From positions 1 to 8,421 of the forward strand of contig CABSNF010000081.1 of NCBI GenBank assembly GCA_902478995.1: a stretch of 8,421 bases of DNA. Direction: 5' to 3'. This stretch comes from an uncultured Collinsella sp. GTDB lineage: Bacteria; Actinomycetota; Coriobacteriia; Coriobacteriales; Coriobacteriaceae. The notes below the pieces were generated by a model. That model saw only the letters and a list, made by a program, of their open reading frames with translations, was not told the origin of the DNA and did no database searches. Shown here one piece after another: positions 1-5,760 of this stretch (the stretch's first letter is position 1; the number at the start of each line of letters is the position of its first letter). A program made the position numbers and the translations under genes.

Positions 1-246
1 AAACGCATAGGCCGAAAGCACGTCGACGCCCAGACGCACGCAGGCGGTAATAATCTCACGAAGGGAGACGATACCCGCCTTGTGGCCCTCGGTGCGTGCA
101 AGACCGCGCGACGTGGCCCAACGACCGTTACCGTCCATGATGCACGAGATATGGTGCGGAATGTTATTGAGGTCAAGGTCGGAAAAACCGACGCCCGCAG
201 GGGCGTCGGCAAAGTACTCGACCAGTTTATGCTCGTCGTATTGCAC
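1..246 (-). CDS. uppS: Undecaprenyl diphosphate synthase (cis-prenyltransferase), 5' part only
   Basis: The first 82 codons are present; the rest runs off the left edge. The enzyme condenses isopentenyl diphosphate onto an allylic diphosphate to make the C55 lipid carrier for peptidoglycan and other wall polymers, at the cytoplasmic face of the membrane. Seen in the sequence: the family signature HHISCIMDGNGRWA at residues 31-44, with the catalytic, Mg-binding Asp at 38, then RGLARTEGHKAG at 47-58, and LSAYAF at the truncated end, which matches the start of the LTLYAFS block. The start is GTG, one base after the frr stop, with GGAG inside the last frr codons as ribosome site. No ATG fits upstream, because the frr stop intervenes in frame. 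The 30-residue stretch before the signature is slightly longer than in many homologues. It is probably translationally coupled to frr. Chain length (C55 or shorter) cannot be judged from this fragment. Confidence 0.93.
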   Translation of the reverse strand, partial: MQYDEHKLVEYFADAPAGVGFSDLDLNNIPHHISCIMDGNGRWATSRGLARTEGHKAGIVSLREIITACVRLGVDVLSAYAF

Positions 247-247
247 C

Positions 248-784
248 TTAGATCTCCATGACCTCGGCTTCTTTTTCCTTCAGAAGCTCCTCGACCTTGG
301 CGACATACTCATCAGTGTGCTTCTGGACCTTGGCCTGCTCGCGACGGACATCGTCCTCGGTGAGCTCCTCATCGCGCTCGAGCTTGTTGTTGAAGTCGCG
401 ACGGATGTTACGGATAGACACCTTGGCCTGCTCGGCGTACTCGCGGCACTCCTTGACGAGCTCGCGACGGCGCTCCTCGGTGGGAGCCGGGAACGGCAGA
501 CGAACGACGGTGCCATCGGAGTTGGGGGTAATACCCAGATCGGAAGCGCCGATGGCCTTGACGATAGCGTTGATGAGCGCCTTGTCCCACGGCTCGATGA
601 GCAGCATGTGGGCCTCGGGGGTCTTGACGGCGGCAACCTGCGTGACCGGCGTGGGAACACCGTAATAATCAACGGTGATGTCAGACAGAATGTTAGCGTT
701 GGCTCGGCCGGTACGGACCTTGGAGAAGTTATGCTTGAGGGACTCGAGCGACTTGTCCATGTGGGCGGTGATGTTCTCTGCCAT
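248..784 (-). CDS. frr: Ribosome recycling factor
   Basis: This 178-residue protein acts with EF-G to split the post-termination ribosome and release mRNA and tRNA in the cytoplasm. Family motifs are visible: VRTGRA at 23-28 in the first long helix, the beta-rich middle domain beginning at ITVDYYGVPTPV, ITPNSDGTVVRLPFPAPT, then EERRRELVK and VSIRNIRRD in the returning helix, and a strongly charged C-terminal coiled helix. It is a few residues shorter than the usual 185 because the N-terminus begins close to the KSLESLKHNF helix. The ATG is supported by AGGAGGA (791-797) six bases upstream, which itself lies in the last codons of pyrH. The pyrH-frr gap is two bases, and pyrH-frr-uppS is a widely conserved order, so co-transcription and coupled translation are expected. 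Identity is secure. Confidence 0.97.
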   Translation of the reverse strand: MAENITAHMDKSLESLKHNFSKVRTGRANANILSDITVDYYGVPTPVTQVAAVKTPEAHMLLIEPWDKALINAIVKAIGASDLGITPNSDGTVVRLPFPAPTEERRRELVKECREYAEQAKVSIRNIRRDFNNKLERDEELTEDDVRREQAKVQKHTDEYVAKVEELLKEKEAEVMEI

Positions 785-786
785 GC

Positions 787-1509
787 TTAATCCTCCTGAT
801 AGACGAGCGTGCCGACGGGCTCACCCGAAAGCGCGCGCTTGACGGTGTCCTCGCCATCGATGTTGAGGACCAAAATCGGCATACGGTTGTCCTGGCACAG
901 TGCCGTAGCCGTGGAATCCATAACCTGCAGACCGCGGACGAGAACCTCGTGATAGGTAATCTTGTCAAAACGGACGGCATCGGCGCACTTGACGGGATCC
1001 TTGTCGTAGATGCCGTCAACCTTGGTGGCTTTAATCAGAATCTCGGCGCCGATCTCGCACGCGCGAAGAGCCGCGGCGGTGTCGGTCGTAAAGTACGGAT
1101 TGCCCGAACCGGCAGCGAAGATGACGACGTTGCCCTTAGACAGATGGTTGATAGCGCGGCGACGAATATAGGGCTCGCAGATCTCGTTCATCTGGATAGC
1201 GCTCATCACGCGGCAGGGAACATCGTTGTGCTCGAAGGCATCCTGCAGGGCGAGCGCGTTCATAACGGTCGCGAGCATGCCCATATAATCGGCCTGAGCA
1301 CGCTCCATGCCACCGGCAGCGCCTGCCATGCCGCGGAAAATATTGCCGCCGCCGACAACGACGCCGACCTCATGGCCAACGGCGAGCAGCTCCTTGACCT
1401 GCTTGGCAAGATGGTCGGTAACCTTGGGGTCGATGCCATATTGGCCGTCGCCCATCAGTGCTTCGCCGGAAAGCTTAAGAAGCACGCGTTTATATCGGAT
1501 GTCGGACAA
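787..1509 (-). CDS. pyrH: UMP kinase
   Basis: A 240-residue bacterial UMP kinase of the amino-acid-kinase fold. It phosphorylates UMP to UDP with ATP in pyrimidine nucleotide synthesis; family members are hexameric and usually regulated by UTP and GTP. Visible motifs are KLSGEAL at 12-18 (phosphate-binding lysine region), GGGNIFRG at 53-60, ADYMGMLATVMNALALQD at 73-90 (UMP-site helix), GNPYFTTDTAAALRA at 136-150, and TKVDGIYDKDP at 162-172 (ATP site). Length matches the family. The initiator is TTG. It is preferred because AAAGGAGGA lies five bases upstream and the homology begins directly at residues 5-7. No better ATG exists. It heads the pyrH-frr-uppS unit and sits after the tsf terminator, with its own probable promoter. 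A TTG start suggests moderate translation compared with the upstream rpsB-tsf. Confidence 0.97.
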   Translation of the reverse strand: MSDIRYKRVLLKLSGEALMGDGQYGIDPKVTDHLAKQVKELLAVGHEVGVVVGGGNIFRGMAGAAGGMERAQADYMGMLATVMNALALQDAFEHNDVPCRVMSAIQMNEICEPYIRRRAINHLSKGNVVIFAAGSGNPYFTTDTAAALRACEIGAEILIKATKVDGIYDKDPVKCADAVRFDKITYHEVLVRGLQVMDSTATALCQDNRMPILVLNIDGEDTVKRALSGEPVGTLVYQED

Positions 1510-1514
1510 AGCGA

Positions 1515-1523
1515 TCCTCCTTT
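1515..1523 (-). promoter_or_regulatory. Ribosome binding site deciding the TTG start of pyrH
   Basis: Minus-strand AAAGGAGGA is a near-complete complement of the 16S 3' end, five bases before the TTG at 1509-1507. Its strength and spacing justify a TTG initiator for pyrH. Confidence 0.8.
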
Positions 1524-1538
1524 AATTAGACTCTCAAT

Positions 1539-1547
1539 ATGATATCA
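1539..1547 (-). promoter_or_regulatory. Probable extended -10 promoter of pyrH-frr-uppS
   Basis: Minus-strand TGATATCAT reads as TGn plus TATCAT, an extended -10 element; the same TATCAT hexamer is used in the rpsB promoter. No good -35 lies 17 bases upstream, as expected for extended -10 promoters. Transcription would start near 1532, giving a leader of about 22 nt. It lies directly after the tsf terminator, where a new promoter is needed. It was called by eye; an alternative reading (TTGATA as -35 with a short spacer) is weaker. Confidence 0.4.
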
Positions 1548-1549
1548 AA

Positions 1550-1565
1550 GGCTCTGATAAGAGCC
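1550..1565 (-). other. Small hairpin between the tsf terminator and the pyrH promoter
   Basis: GGCTCT and AGAGCC form a perfect 6-bp stem around a four-base loop. It lies three bases beyond the T-run of the tsf terminator on the transcribed strand. It could act as a backup stop for readthrough or stabilise the 3' end of readthrough RNA. It has only a short T stretch after it, so I do not call it a terminator. Confidence 0.35.
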
Positions 1566-1568
1566 ATG

Positions 1569-1603
1569 AAAAAGCAGGCTGTGAGTAAAACCCACAGCCT
1601 GCT
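1569..1603 (-). terminator. Rho-independent terminator after tsf
   Basis: On the minus strand an 11-bp perfect stem (AGCAGGCTGTG and CACAGCCTGCT) encloses a 9-base loop and is followed by a T run, overlapping the last stem base. It begins 24 bases beyond the tsf stop. On the plus strand no T run follows the stem, so it acts in one direction. It ends the rpsB-tsf transcript and separates it from pyrH, although some readthrough into pyrH is possible. Confidence 0.92.
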
Positions 1604-1626
1604 CATTACCAGCTACAAGAGCTTAT

Positions 1627-2496
1627 TTACTCGCCACGGACCAGACGGTCAAAGGCAACGACGGTAATGGTGTCGCCGAGCTCCTTGGAGACCTGCTCAG
1701 CGTACTTCTTGATGGTGAGGGAGCTGTCCTTGATGAACTCCTGCTCGGTGAGCACGGACTGCTTGTAGAACTTCTCCAGACGGCCGACAGCCATCTTCTC
1801 CTGGATAGCCTCGGGCTTGCCGGACTCGGCAGCCTGGGCCATGTAGATCTGCTTCTCGTGCTCGACGGTCTCGGCCGGAACCTGATCGCGGGTAGCGCAG
1901 ATCGGGGCGACGGCGGCAACCTGAAGGGCAACGTCGTGAGCGAAGGTCTTGAAGGACTCAGCCTGAGCGGTCTCGGCCTTCTCGAAGGCGAACTCGACGA
2001 GGACGCCGATCTTACCACCCATGTGGATGTAAGAAGCGAGCGCGCCGTTCTCGGCCTTGCGGGCAGCGAAGCGGGAGATCTTCATGTTCTCGCCCATGAT
2101 GTGAATCATCTCGGTGAGCTCGGAGGAAACGGTCTCCTCGCCCATCGGCTTCTCGAGCAGAGCGTCGACGTCAGCAGGCTCGGTGGTAGCGACAACCTCA
2201 GCGACCTTGGAAGCAAAGCCAGTGAACTTGGCGTTAGAGCCAACGAAGTCGGTCTCGCAGGAGAGCTCGAGCAGAGCGCCGGTCTTGCCATCCTCAGAGA
2301 CGAACGCGGCGACAGCGCCCTCGTTGGTCTCACGACCAGCCTTCTTGGCAGCCTTGGCAAGGCCGTTCTTACGCAGAACGTCGACAGCGGCGTCCATGTC
2401 GCCGTCAGCCTCGACGAGAGCCTTCTTGCACTCCATCATCGGGGAGTCGGTCATCTCGCGGAGCTGCTTGACCATAGCGGCGGTAATCTGGGCCAT
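1627..2496 (-). CDS. tsf: Translation elongation factor Ts
   Basis: This 289-residue guanine-nucleotide exchange factor recharges EF-Tu by displacing GDP. Visible domains: an N-terminal UBA-like module (residues 1-55) with the motif MMECKKAL at 20-27; ELSCETDFVGSN at 77-88, whose TDFV is the EF-Tu Mg-site-disrupting element; core repeats with HIMGENMKISRFA and YIHMGGKIGVLVEF; and a C-terminal EQVSKELGDTITVVAFDRLVRGE block. MTDSPMMECKKAL departs slightly from the common TGAGMMDCKKAL. The ATG at 2496 is chosen because AAGGAA (2502-2507) lies five bases upstream. A longer TTG frame to 2511 would swallow that ribosome site. It lies 45 bases downstream of rpsB with no hairpin between, so the two form one operon. 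Codon use is strongly biased, as expected for a highly expressed gene. Confidence 0.98.
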   Translation of the reverse strand: MAQITAAMVKQLREMTDSPMMECKKALVEADGDMDAAVDVLRKNGLAKAAKKAGRETNEGAVAAFVSEDGKTGALLELSCETDFVGSNAKFTGFASKVAEVVATTEPADVDALLEKPMGEETVSSELTEMIHIMGENMKISRFAARKAENGALASYIHMGGKIGVLVEFAFEKAETAQAESFKTFAHDVALQVAAVAPICATRDQVPAETVEHEKQIYMAQAAESGKPEAIQEKMAVGRLEKFYKQSVLTEQEFIKDSSLTIKKYAEQVSKELGDTITVVAFDRLVRGE

Positions 2497-2541
2497 TGTG
2501 GTTCCTTTCAAAGAGATGAAAAAGAATTAACTAAGACTGAT

Positions 2542-3270
2542 TTACTCGGCCTTGGGCTCAGCGGCCATCTCGGCCTCGGAGACCTGCTCCTTGCCGGAGC
2601 CAGCGAGGCAGGCGTCAGCCATGAGCTCGCACATAAGGGTGACAGCGGAGATAGCGTCATCGTTGCAGGGGATGCCGTACTCGACCTCGTCGGGATCGGA
2701 GTTGGTGTCGATCAGAGCGACGACGGGGATGTTCAGGCGCTGGGCCTCCTTGATGGCGTTCTCCTCGCGCTTGGTGTCGATGACGAAGAGAGCCTGGGGC
2801 AGACCCTTCATGTCGCGGGCGCCACCGAGGTTGGTCTGGAGCTTGGTGAGCTCCTTGCCGAGAACAGCCTGCTCCTTCTTGGGCAGAACAGCCATGCGAC
2901 CGTCCTCGACCATGGCCTCGAGCTCCTCCATGCGGTTGATGCGGGAGCGGATGGTGACGAAGTTGGTCAGCATACCGCCGAGCCAACGCTGGTTGATGTA
3001 AGGCATGTTGGCGCGCTCAGCAGCGTTCTTGACGGCCTCCTGAGCCTGCTTCTTGGTGCCGACGAACAGCACGTTGCCACCCTTAGCGACGTTCTTGACG
3101 AAGGTGTAGGCCTGGTCGGCGTCGAGGATGGTCTGCTTGAGGTCGAGGATGTAGATGCCGTTGCGCTCACCGAAGATGAACGGCTTCATCTTGGGGTTCC
3201 AGCGACGGGTCTGGTGACCGAAGTGGCAGCCGGCCTCGAGCAGGGTGCGGATATTAATCTTGGTAGCCAT
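2542..3270 (-). CDS. rpsB: 30S ribosomal protein S2
   Basis: This 242-residue primary structural protein of the small subunit sits at the head-body junction near S1, where present, and the mRNA exit. The N-terminus LLEAGCHFGHQTRRWNPKM (about residues 10-28) is the S2 signature, followed by PFIFGERNGIYILDLKQT, VLFVGTKKQAQEAV, NQRWLGGMLTNF, KLQTNLGGARDM, and the second signature PVVALIDTNSDPDEVEYGIP with the NDDA turn. The tail after about residue 220 is acidic and Ala/Glu-rich, typical of the variable end. The ATG has AGGAGG (3277-3282) six bases upstream. It is first gene of the rpsB-tsf operon, with a strong promoter and a structured leader of about 135 nt, the kind of place where S2 autoregulation acts in other bacteria. 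Identity is certain. Confidence 0.99.
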   Translation of the reverse strand: MATKINIRTLLEAGCHFGHQTRRWNPKMKPFIFGERNGIYILDLKQTILDADQAYTFVKNVAKGGNVLFVGTKKQAQEAVKNAAERANMPYINQRWLGGMLTNFVTIRSRINRMEELEAMVEDGRMAVLPKKEQAVLGKELTKLQTNLGGARDMKGLPQALFVIDTKREENAIKEAQRLNIPVVALIDTNSDPDEVEYGIPCNDDAISAVTLMCELMADACLAGSGKEQVSEAEMAAEPKAE

Positions 3271-3405
3271 GTTAAACCTCCTGTGGTTTGCCTCCGCGCG
3301 GGGTCATCCTCCAAAACCAACCCGGACATGTGCTACCAAAGCCCGGGCACCACGGTATGAAGTAGCCGCGCGTGCGTGATAAAAACATGTTGCCGTGAAG
3401 CAACC
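3271..3405 (-). promoter_or_regulatory. Structured 5' leader of rpsB-tsf, candidate S2 autoregulatory RNA
   Basis: The leader runs from the predicted transcription start to the rpsB ATG. On the minus strand it shows a 5-bp hairpin right at the 5' end (3389-3404, GTTGC/GCAAC), complementary pair A (3362-3366 with 3332-3336, GCTAC/GTAGC), pair B (3343-3347 with 3321-3325, CCCGG/CCGGG), and pair C (3314-3319 with 3284-3289, TGGTTT/AAACCA). Pair C ends just before the AGGAGG. Pairs A and B interleave, so together they would make a pseudoknot. GGAGG also occurs at 3308-3312 and 3291-3295 besides the true ribosome site. S2 represses its own leader in Enterobacteria (established knowledge); a similar role here is inference. 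Folding was done by eye. Confidence 0.4.
3272..3388 (-). other. Possible 38-codon leader open frame ahead of rpsB
   Basis: An ATG immediately after the 5'-end hairpin of the predicted rpsB transcript opens a 38-codon frame. Its TAA ends one base before the rpsB ATG, so the frame runs through the rpsB ribosome site. The peptide is rich in aromatic residues, Gly and Cys (for example PWCPGFGSTCPGWFW). No Shine-Dalgarno precedes its ATG, and the same frame stays open upstream of the promoter, so chance openness in GC-rich DNA is the simpler explanation. If translated it would couple to, or interfere with, rpsB initiation. Confidence 0.15.
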
Positions 3406-3411
3406 CGATGA

Positions 3412-3440
3412 ATGATAGCAGGAATGCCTCTTCCTGCCAA
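3412..3440 (-). promoter_or_regulatory. Sigma70-type promoter of rpsB-tsf
   Basis: On the minus strand TTGGCA (3440-3435) and TATCAT (3417-3412) are separated by exactly 17 bases, one mismatch from TTGACA and one from TATAAT. Transcription is predicted to start near 3405, giving a leader of about 135 nt. The site lies between the putative xerC terminator and rpsB, where a strong promoter for a ribosomal-protein operon is expected. Confidence 0.8.
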
Positions 3441-3449
3441 CCCGCAATC

Positions 3450-3471
3450 AAAACCACACACCTGAGTGCGG
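3450..3471 (-). terminator. Weak candidate terminator after xerC
   Basis: Minus-strand CCGCAC and GTGTGG pair over 6 bp, including one G-U, around a six-base loop, followed by TTTTG. It lies about 20 bases after the xerC stop and about 10 bases before the rpsB -35 box, the expected place for the end of the yraN-xerC unit. The stem and T run are short, so efficiency is doubtful. A perfect 10-base palindrome, GGGACGTCCC, lies just before it at 3475-3484. Confidence 0.4.
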
Positions 3472-3489
3472 CGCGGGACGTCCCAGCCA

Positions 3490-4332
3490 CTATTCGCCGC
3501 GGGGATGGGCTTGAGCCACAGCCCGCTTAAGCCGATCGGGTGTGAGATGCGTGTAGATCTGCGTCGTGGACAGGCTCGCATGACCTAGCAGCTCTTGAAC
3601 CGAGCGCAGGTCCGCACCGCCCTCGAGCAAGTCGGTCGCAAAGGTATGGCGCATCGCATGCGGGGCGATGTCAGCCGGAATGCCGGCGAGCGTCGCCAGC
3701 GTATGGAACCGCCGCCGGAGCATCGCGGCGCTCATGCGATTGCCGCGCGCCGATATAAGCAGCGGATGCGGCCCGGTAGCGAGGTCGCGGCGCTTTGACC
3801 GAGCGAGCAACTCCGGCCTCCCCTCTTCAATATAGAGACGCGTCACATCGAGCGCACGACGATACAGAGGAACGATGCGCTCCTTGCTTCCCTTGCCCCA
3901 CAGGCGCAGCGTGCGCTCGGACCATGAGATGGATTCCACATTGAGCGCCGCAAGCTCTGAGATACGAGCACCCGAGGCATAGAGCAACTCGAGCATCGCC
4001 GCATCGCGCAGTCCCGCGGGTGTTGAGGTATCAGGCGTCTTGAGCAGCGCCTCGACCTGCTGGGTCGTAAGGACGCCCGGCAGGTCACGCGGCAGCTTGG
4101 GCGACGCGATCGCCGAGACCGCATCGCCCTCGACAATCCCCTCGGCAGCCATCCAGCGATAGAGAGATCGAATAGCCGACAGGTGCGCCGCAAGCGTTCG
4201 GGGAGCCACCTGCTCACGCGAAAGCTCGGCAAGATAGCGACGAATGGTGCGCACGTCGGCAGCGAAAGCATCGATATCCTCGCGCTCGCACCAGGCAGCG
4301 AAGCGCTCCAGCCTCGAGCCATAGGCCGTCAT
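3490..4332 (-). CDS. xerC: XerC/XerD-type tyrosine recombinase
   Basis: Site-specific recombinase that resolves chromosome dimers at a dif site near the terminus, normally with a partner Xer and FtsK. From the ATG at 4332 it has 280 residues: a core-binding SAM-like domain (about 1-85), then the catalytic domain with the full active-site set, Arg123 in GARISEL, Lys147 in WGKGSKER, His225 and Arg228 in HAMRHTFAT, His251 in LLGHASLSTTQIYTH, and nucleophile Tyr260. The catalytic set is intact. The boundary given is the first conventional start and is probably not the true N-terminus: it begins in the middle of the conserved first helix (the ...GLSPNT-xx-AY block), has no ribosome site at proper spacing, and family homology continues 26 codons upstream (separate entry). 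The position after trmFO matches codV/xerC of Bacillus, so XerC is preferred over XerD, but the two are hard to separate by eye. Confidence 0.93.
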   Translation of the reverse strand: MTAYGSRLERFAAWCEREDIDAFAADVRTIRRYLAELSREQVAPRTLAAHLSAIRSLYRWMAAEGIVEGDAVSAIASPKLPRDLPGVLTTQQVEALLKTPDTSTPAGLRDAAMLELLYASGARISELAALNVESISWSERTLRLWGKGSKERIVPLYRRALDVTRLYIEEGRPELLARSKRRDLATGPHPLLISARGNRMSAAMLRRRFHTLATLAGIPADIAPHAMRHTFATDLLEGGADLRSVQELLGHASLSTTQIYTHLTPDRLKRAVAQAHPRGE

Positions 4333-4410
4333 CGTGTTGGGAGAAAGTCCCTCGACGCGTGCGATATAGGCGATAAACGAGTCGACGGTGTCGTACAGGT
4401 CAAAGGCTAT
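4333..4410 (-). other. xerC: Upstream in-frame extension encoding the XerC N-terminus, apparent ATA start
   Basis: In frame with xerC and without stops, these 26 codons encode a stretch ending SFIAYIARVEGLSPNT, which joins MTAYGSRLERF to restore the family pattern of a first helix then G-L-S-P-N-T-x-x-A-Y. No ATG, GTG or TTG occurs in the extension. The most 5' plausible initiator is ATA at 4410-4408. It overlaps the trmFO stop as ATAG, the way ATGA overlaps do, and has GGAGG nine bases upstream. A protein from there would have 306 residues, a normal Xer length. CTG at 4398-4396 is the other option but has no ribosome site. Read-through of trmFO does not help, since its stop is in another frame. 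Confidence 0.7.
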
Positions 4411-5744
4411 GACCGGTCGCCTCCAAACAAGTCGGAACGCGTGGCCAAGTAGGCATCGAGGGCCTCGAGCGCACGGTCCGCATAGGCCTGGTAGCGGTCG
4501 CGTTTGCTGCGGCGCCTACCATCCTCGAGTGGCGGCACCAGGCCAAAGTTGACATGCATAGGCTGATAGCCCACGGTGGCAGGATCAGTCGCATAGCCCA
4601 CGAGCGCACCCAGGGCGCCCACACGCGGCAACTCGACGCCCGCGGCACCGATAGCCTCGGCATAGGTGTTGAGCGCCGCGAGCAGACCTGTCGCCACGGC
4701 TTCCATGTACCCCTCGGTGCCGGTGATCTGACCGGCCAGGCGCACGCCGGTACCGGGCACGGCAAAGGTGCCATCGAGCACGTGAGGGGCGTCGACAAAG
4801 GTATTGCGGTGCATGACACCGTAGCGGAAGAACTCAGCGTTCTCCAGGCCCGGCACCATATGGAAGACGCGCTTCTGCTCGCCAAAGGTCAAGTTGGTCT
4901 GGAAGCCCACCAGGTTATAGGCGGTCTTCTCTTTGTTCTCGGCACGCAGCTGAATCGCCGCCCAGGGGCGACGTCCGGTACGCGGGTCGGTGAGGCCGAC
5001 GGGCTTCATGGCGCCAAAGCGAATGGCGTCCTTGCCGGTGCGCGCAACTTCCTCGGCAGGCTGGCAGGCCTGGAACAGATCGCCGCCCTCAAAGTCTTTG
5101 AGCACCACGCGGTCGGCCGTGGTAAGCGCCTCGATAAAGGCCTCGTACTCCTCCTTATTGAGCGGAGCGTTGAGATAGTCGCCGCTCCCCTGCTCCTCGT
5201 AGCGCGACTGCGAGAACAGCACGTCCATATCGAGCGTGGAGGCATCGACGATCGGCGCCGCCGCATCAAAGAATGCCAGGGCATCGCCACCGACGAGCTT
5301 CATAACCTCTTCGCTCAGCGCCGGTGAACACAGCGGGCCCGCGGCAATGACCACGTGACCCTCGGGAATCTGCGTGACCTCGCCGTGCACGACCTCGATA
5401 TTGGGACGAGCGGCAACCTCGGCCTCGACAAGCTCGGAAAACTTGACGCGGTCGACCGCCAAGGCGCCACCGGCGGGAACAGCCGCGCGATGGGCGCAAT
5501 CGAGCAGGACTGAACCCATGCGCTCAAGCTCGGCCTTCAGCAAACCAGCCGCGGAATCCGGACGGGTCGACTTAAACGAATTGGAGCAGACGAGCTCTGC
5601 CAGGTGATCGGTATGGTGGGCCGGGGAGCTCACCTGGGGGCGCATCTCGCACAGCTTTACGGCAAACCCGCGATCTGCCAGCTGGATCGCGCACTCCGAA
5701 CCCGCCAGACCGCCACCGATAACTGTCACCTGATCGAACTGCAT
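4407..5744 (-). CDS. trmFO: Folate/FAD-dependent tRNA (uracil-54-C5)-methyltransferase TrmFO
   Basis: This 445-residue flavoprotein makes m5U54 (ribothymidine) in the tRNA T-loop, using 5,10-methylenetetrahydrofolate as carbon donor and reduced FAD/NAD(P)H. Visible features: the N-terminal dinucleotide-binding turn VIGGGLAGSECA at 8-19; LVCSNSFKS with Cys53; a second key Cys227 in GGDLFQACQPAEEVART (in Bacillus TrmFO Cys53 and Cys226 are the functional pair); GAMKPVGLTDPRTG at 244-257; AYNLVGFQTNLTFGEQKRVF; FRYGVMHRNTFV; and the C-terminal FAD motif LAGQITGTEGYMEAVATG at 336-353. Length and motifs fit the family throughout. ATG at 5744 is chosen over TTG at 5750 because the AGAAAGGTG ribosome site would almost touch the TTG. 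It lies 14 bases after dprA, and its stop overlaps the probable xerC start. Bacillus also has the trmFO-xerC pair (gid-codV). Confidence 0.97.
   Translation of the reverse strand: MQFDQVTVIGGGLAGSECAIQLADRGFAVKLCEMRPQVSSPAHHTDHLAELVCSNSFKSTRPDSAAGLLKAELERMGSVLLDCAHRAAVPAGGALAVDRVKFSELVEAEVAARPNIEVVHGEVTQIPEGHVVIAAGPLCSPALSEEVMKLVGGDALAFFDAAAPIVDASTLDMDVLFSQSRYEEQGSGDYLNAPLNKEEYEAFIEALTTADRVVLKDFEGGDLFQACQPAEEVARTGKDAIRFGAMKPVGLTDPRTGRRPWAAIQLRAENKEKTAYNLVGFQTNLTFGEQKRVFHMVPGLENAEFFRYGVMHRNTFVDAPHVLDGTFAVPGTGVRLAGQITGTEGYMEAVATGLLAALNTYAEAIGAAGVELPRVGALGALVGYATDPATVGYQPMHVNFGLVPPLEDGRRRSKRDRYQAYADRALEALDAYLATRSDLFGGDRS
4420..4424 (-). promoter_or_regulatory. Shine-Dalgarno in the trmFO tail supporting an upstream xerC start
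   Basis: Minus-strand GGAGG within the last codons of trmFO lies nine bases before the ATA at 4410. It is the only good ribosome site near the xerC 5' end. The ATG at 4332 has only GAGGGA about 15 bases away, which is too far. It supports initiation near 4410. Confidence 0.5.
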
Positions 5745-5751
5745 CTGCAAA

Positions 5752-5760
5752 CACCTTTCT
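5752..5760 (-). promoter_or_regulatory. Ribosome binding site deciding the trmFO start
   Basis: Minus-strand AGAAAGGTG overlaps the dprA stop. It places AAAGG nine bases before ATG 5744 but only three before TTG 5750, so the ATG is preferred. Confidence 0.55.

Noticed and set aside
80..790. 236-codon plus-strand open frame opposite uppS and frr
   Set aside because: Antisense shadow of two well-identified genes, with repetitive Leu/Asp/Gly composition and no family motifs.
2497..2511. Longer tsf start at TTG 2511
   Set aside because: It would place the AAGGAA ribosome site inside the coding region. EF-Ts homology begins at MAQITAAMVKQL.
1858..3360. 500-codon plus-strand open frame opposite tsf and rpsB
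   Set aside because: It is antisense to two certain genes. Strong codon bias in highly expressed tsf/rpsB leaves few antisense stops. The product is a low-complexity Leu/Gly/Asp/Val-rich protein with no recognisable family.
3272..3490. 72-codon minus frame from a GTG overlapping the xerC stop to just before rpsB
   Set aside because: It spans the putative terminator and the strong rpsB promoter and has no ribosome site or homology. Only its 3' part (from 3388) is kept, as a speculative leader frame.
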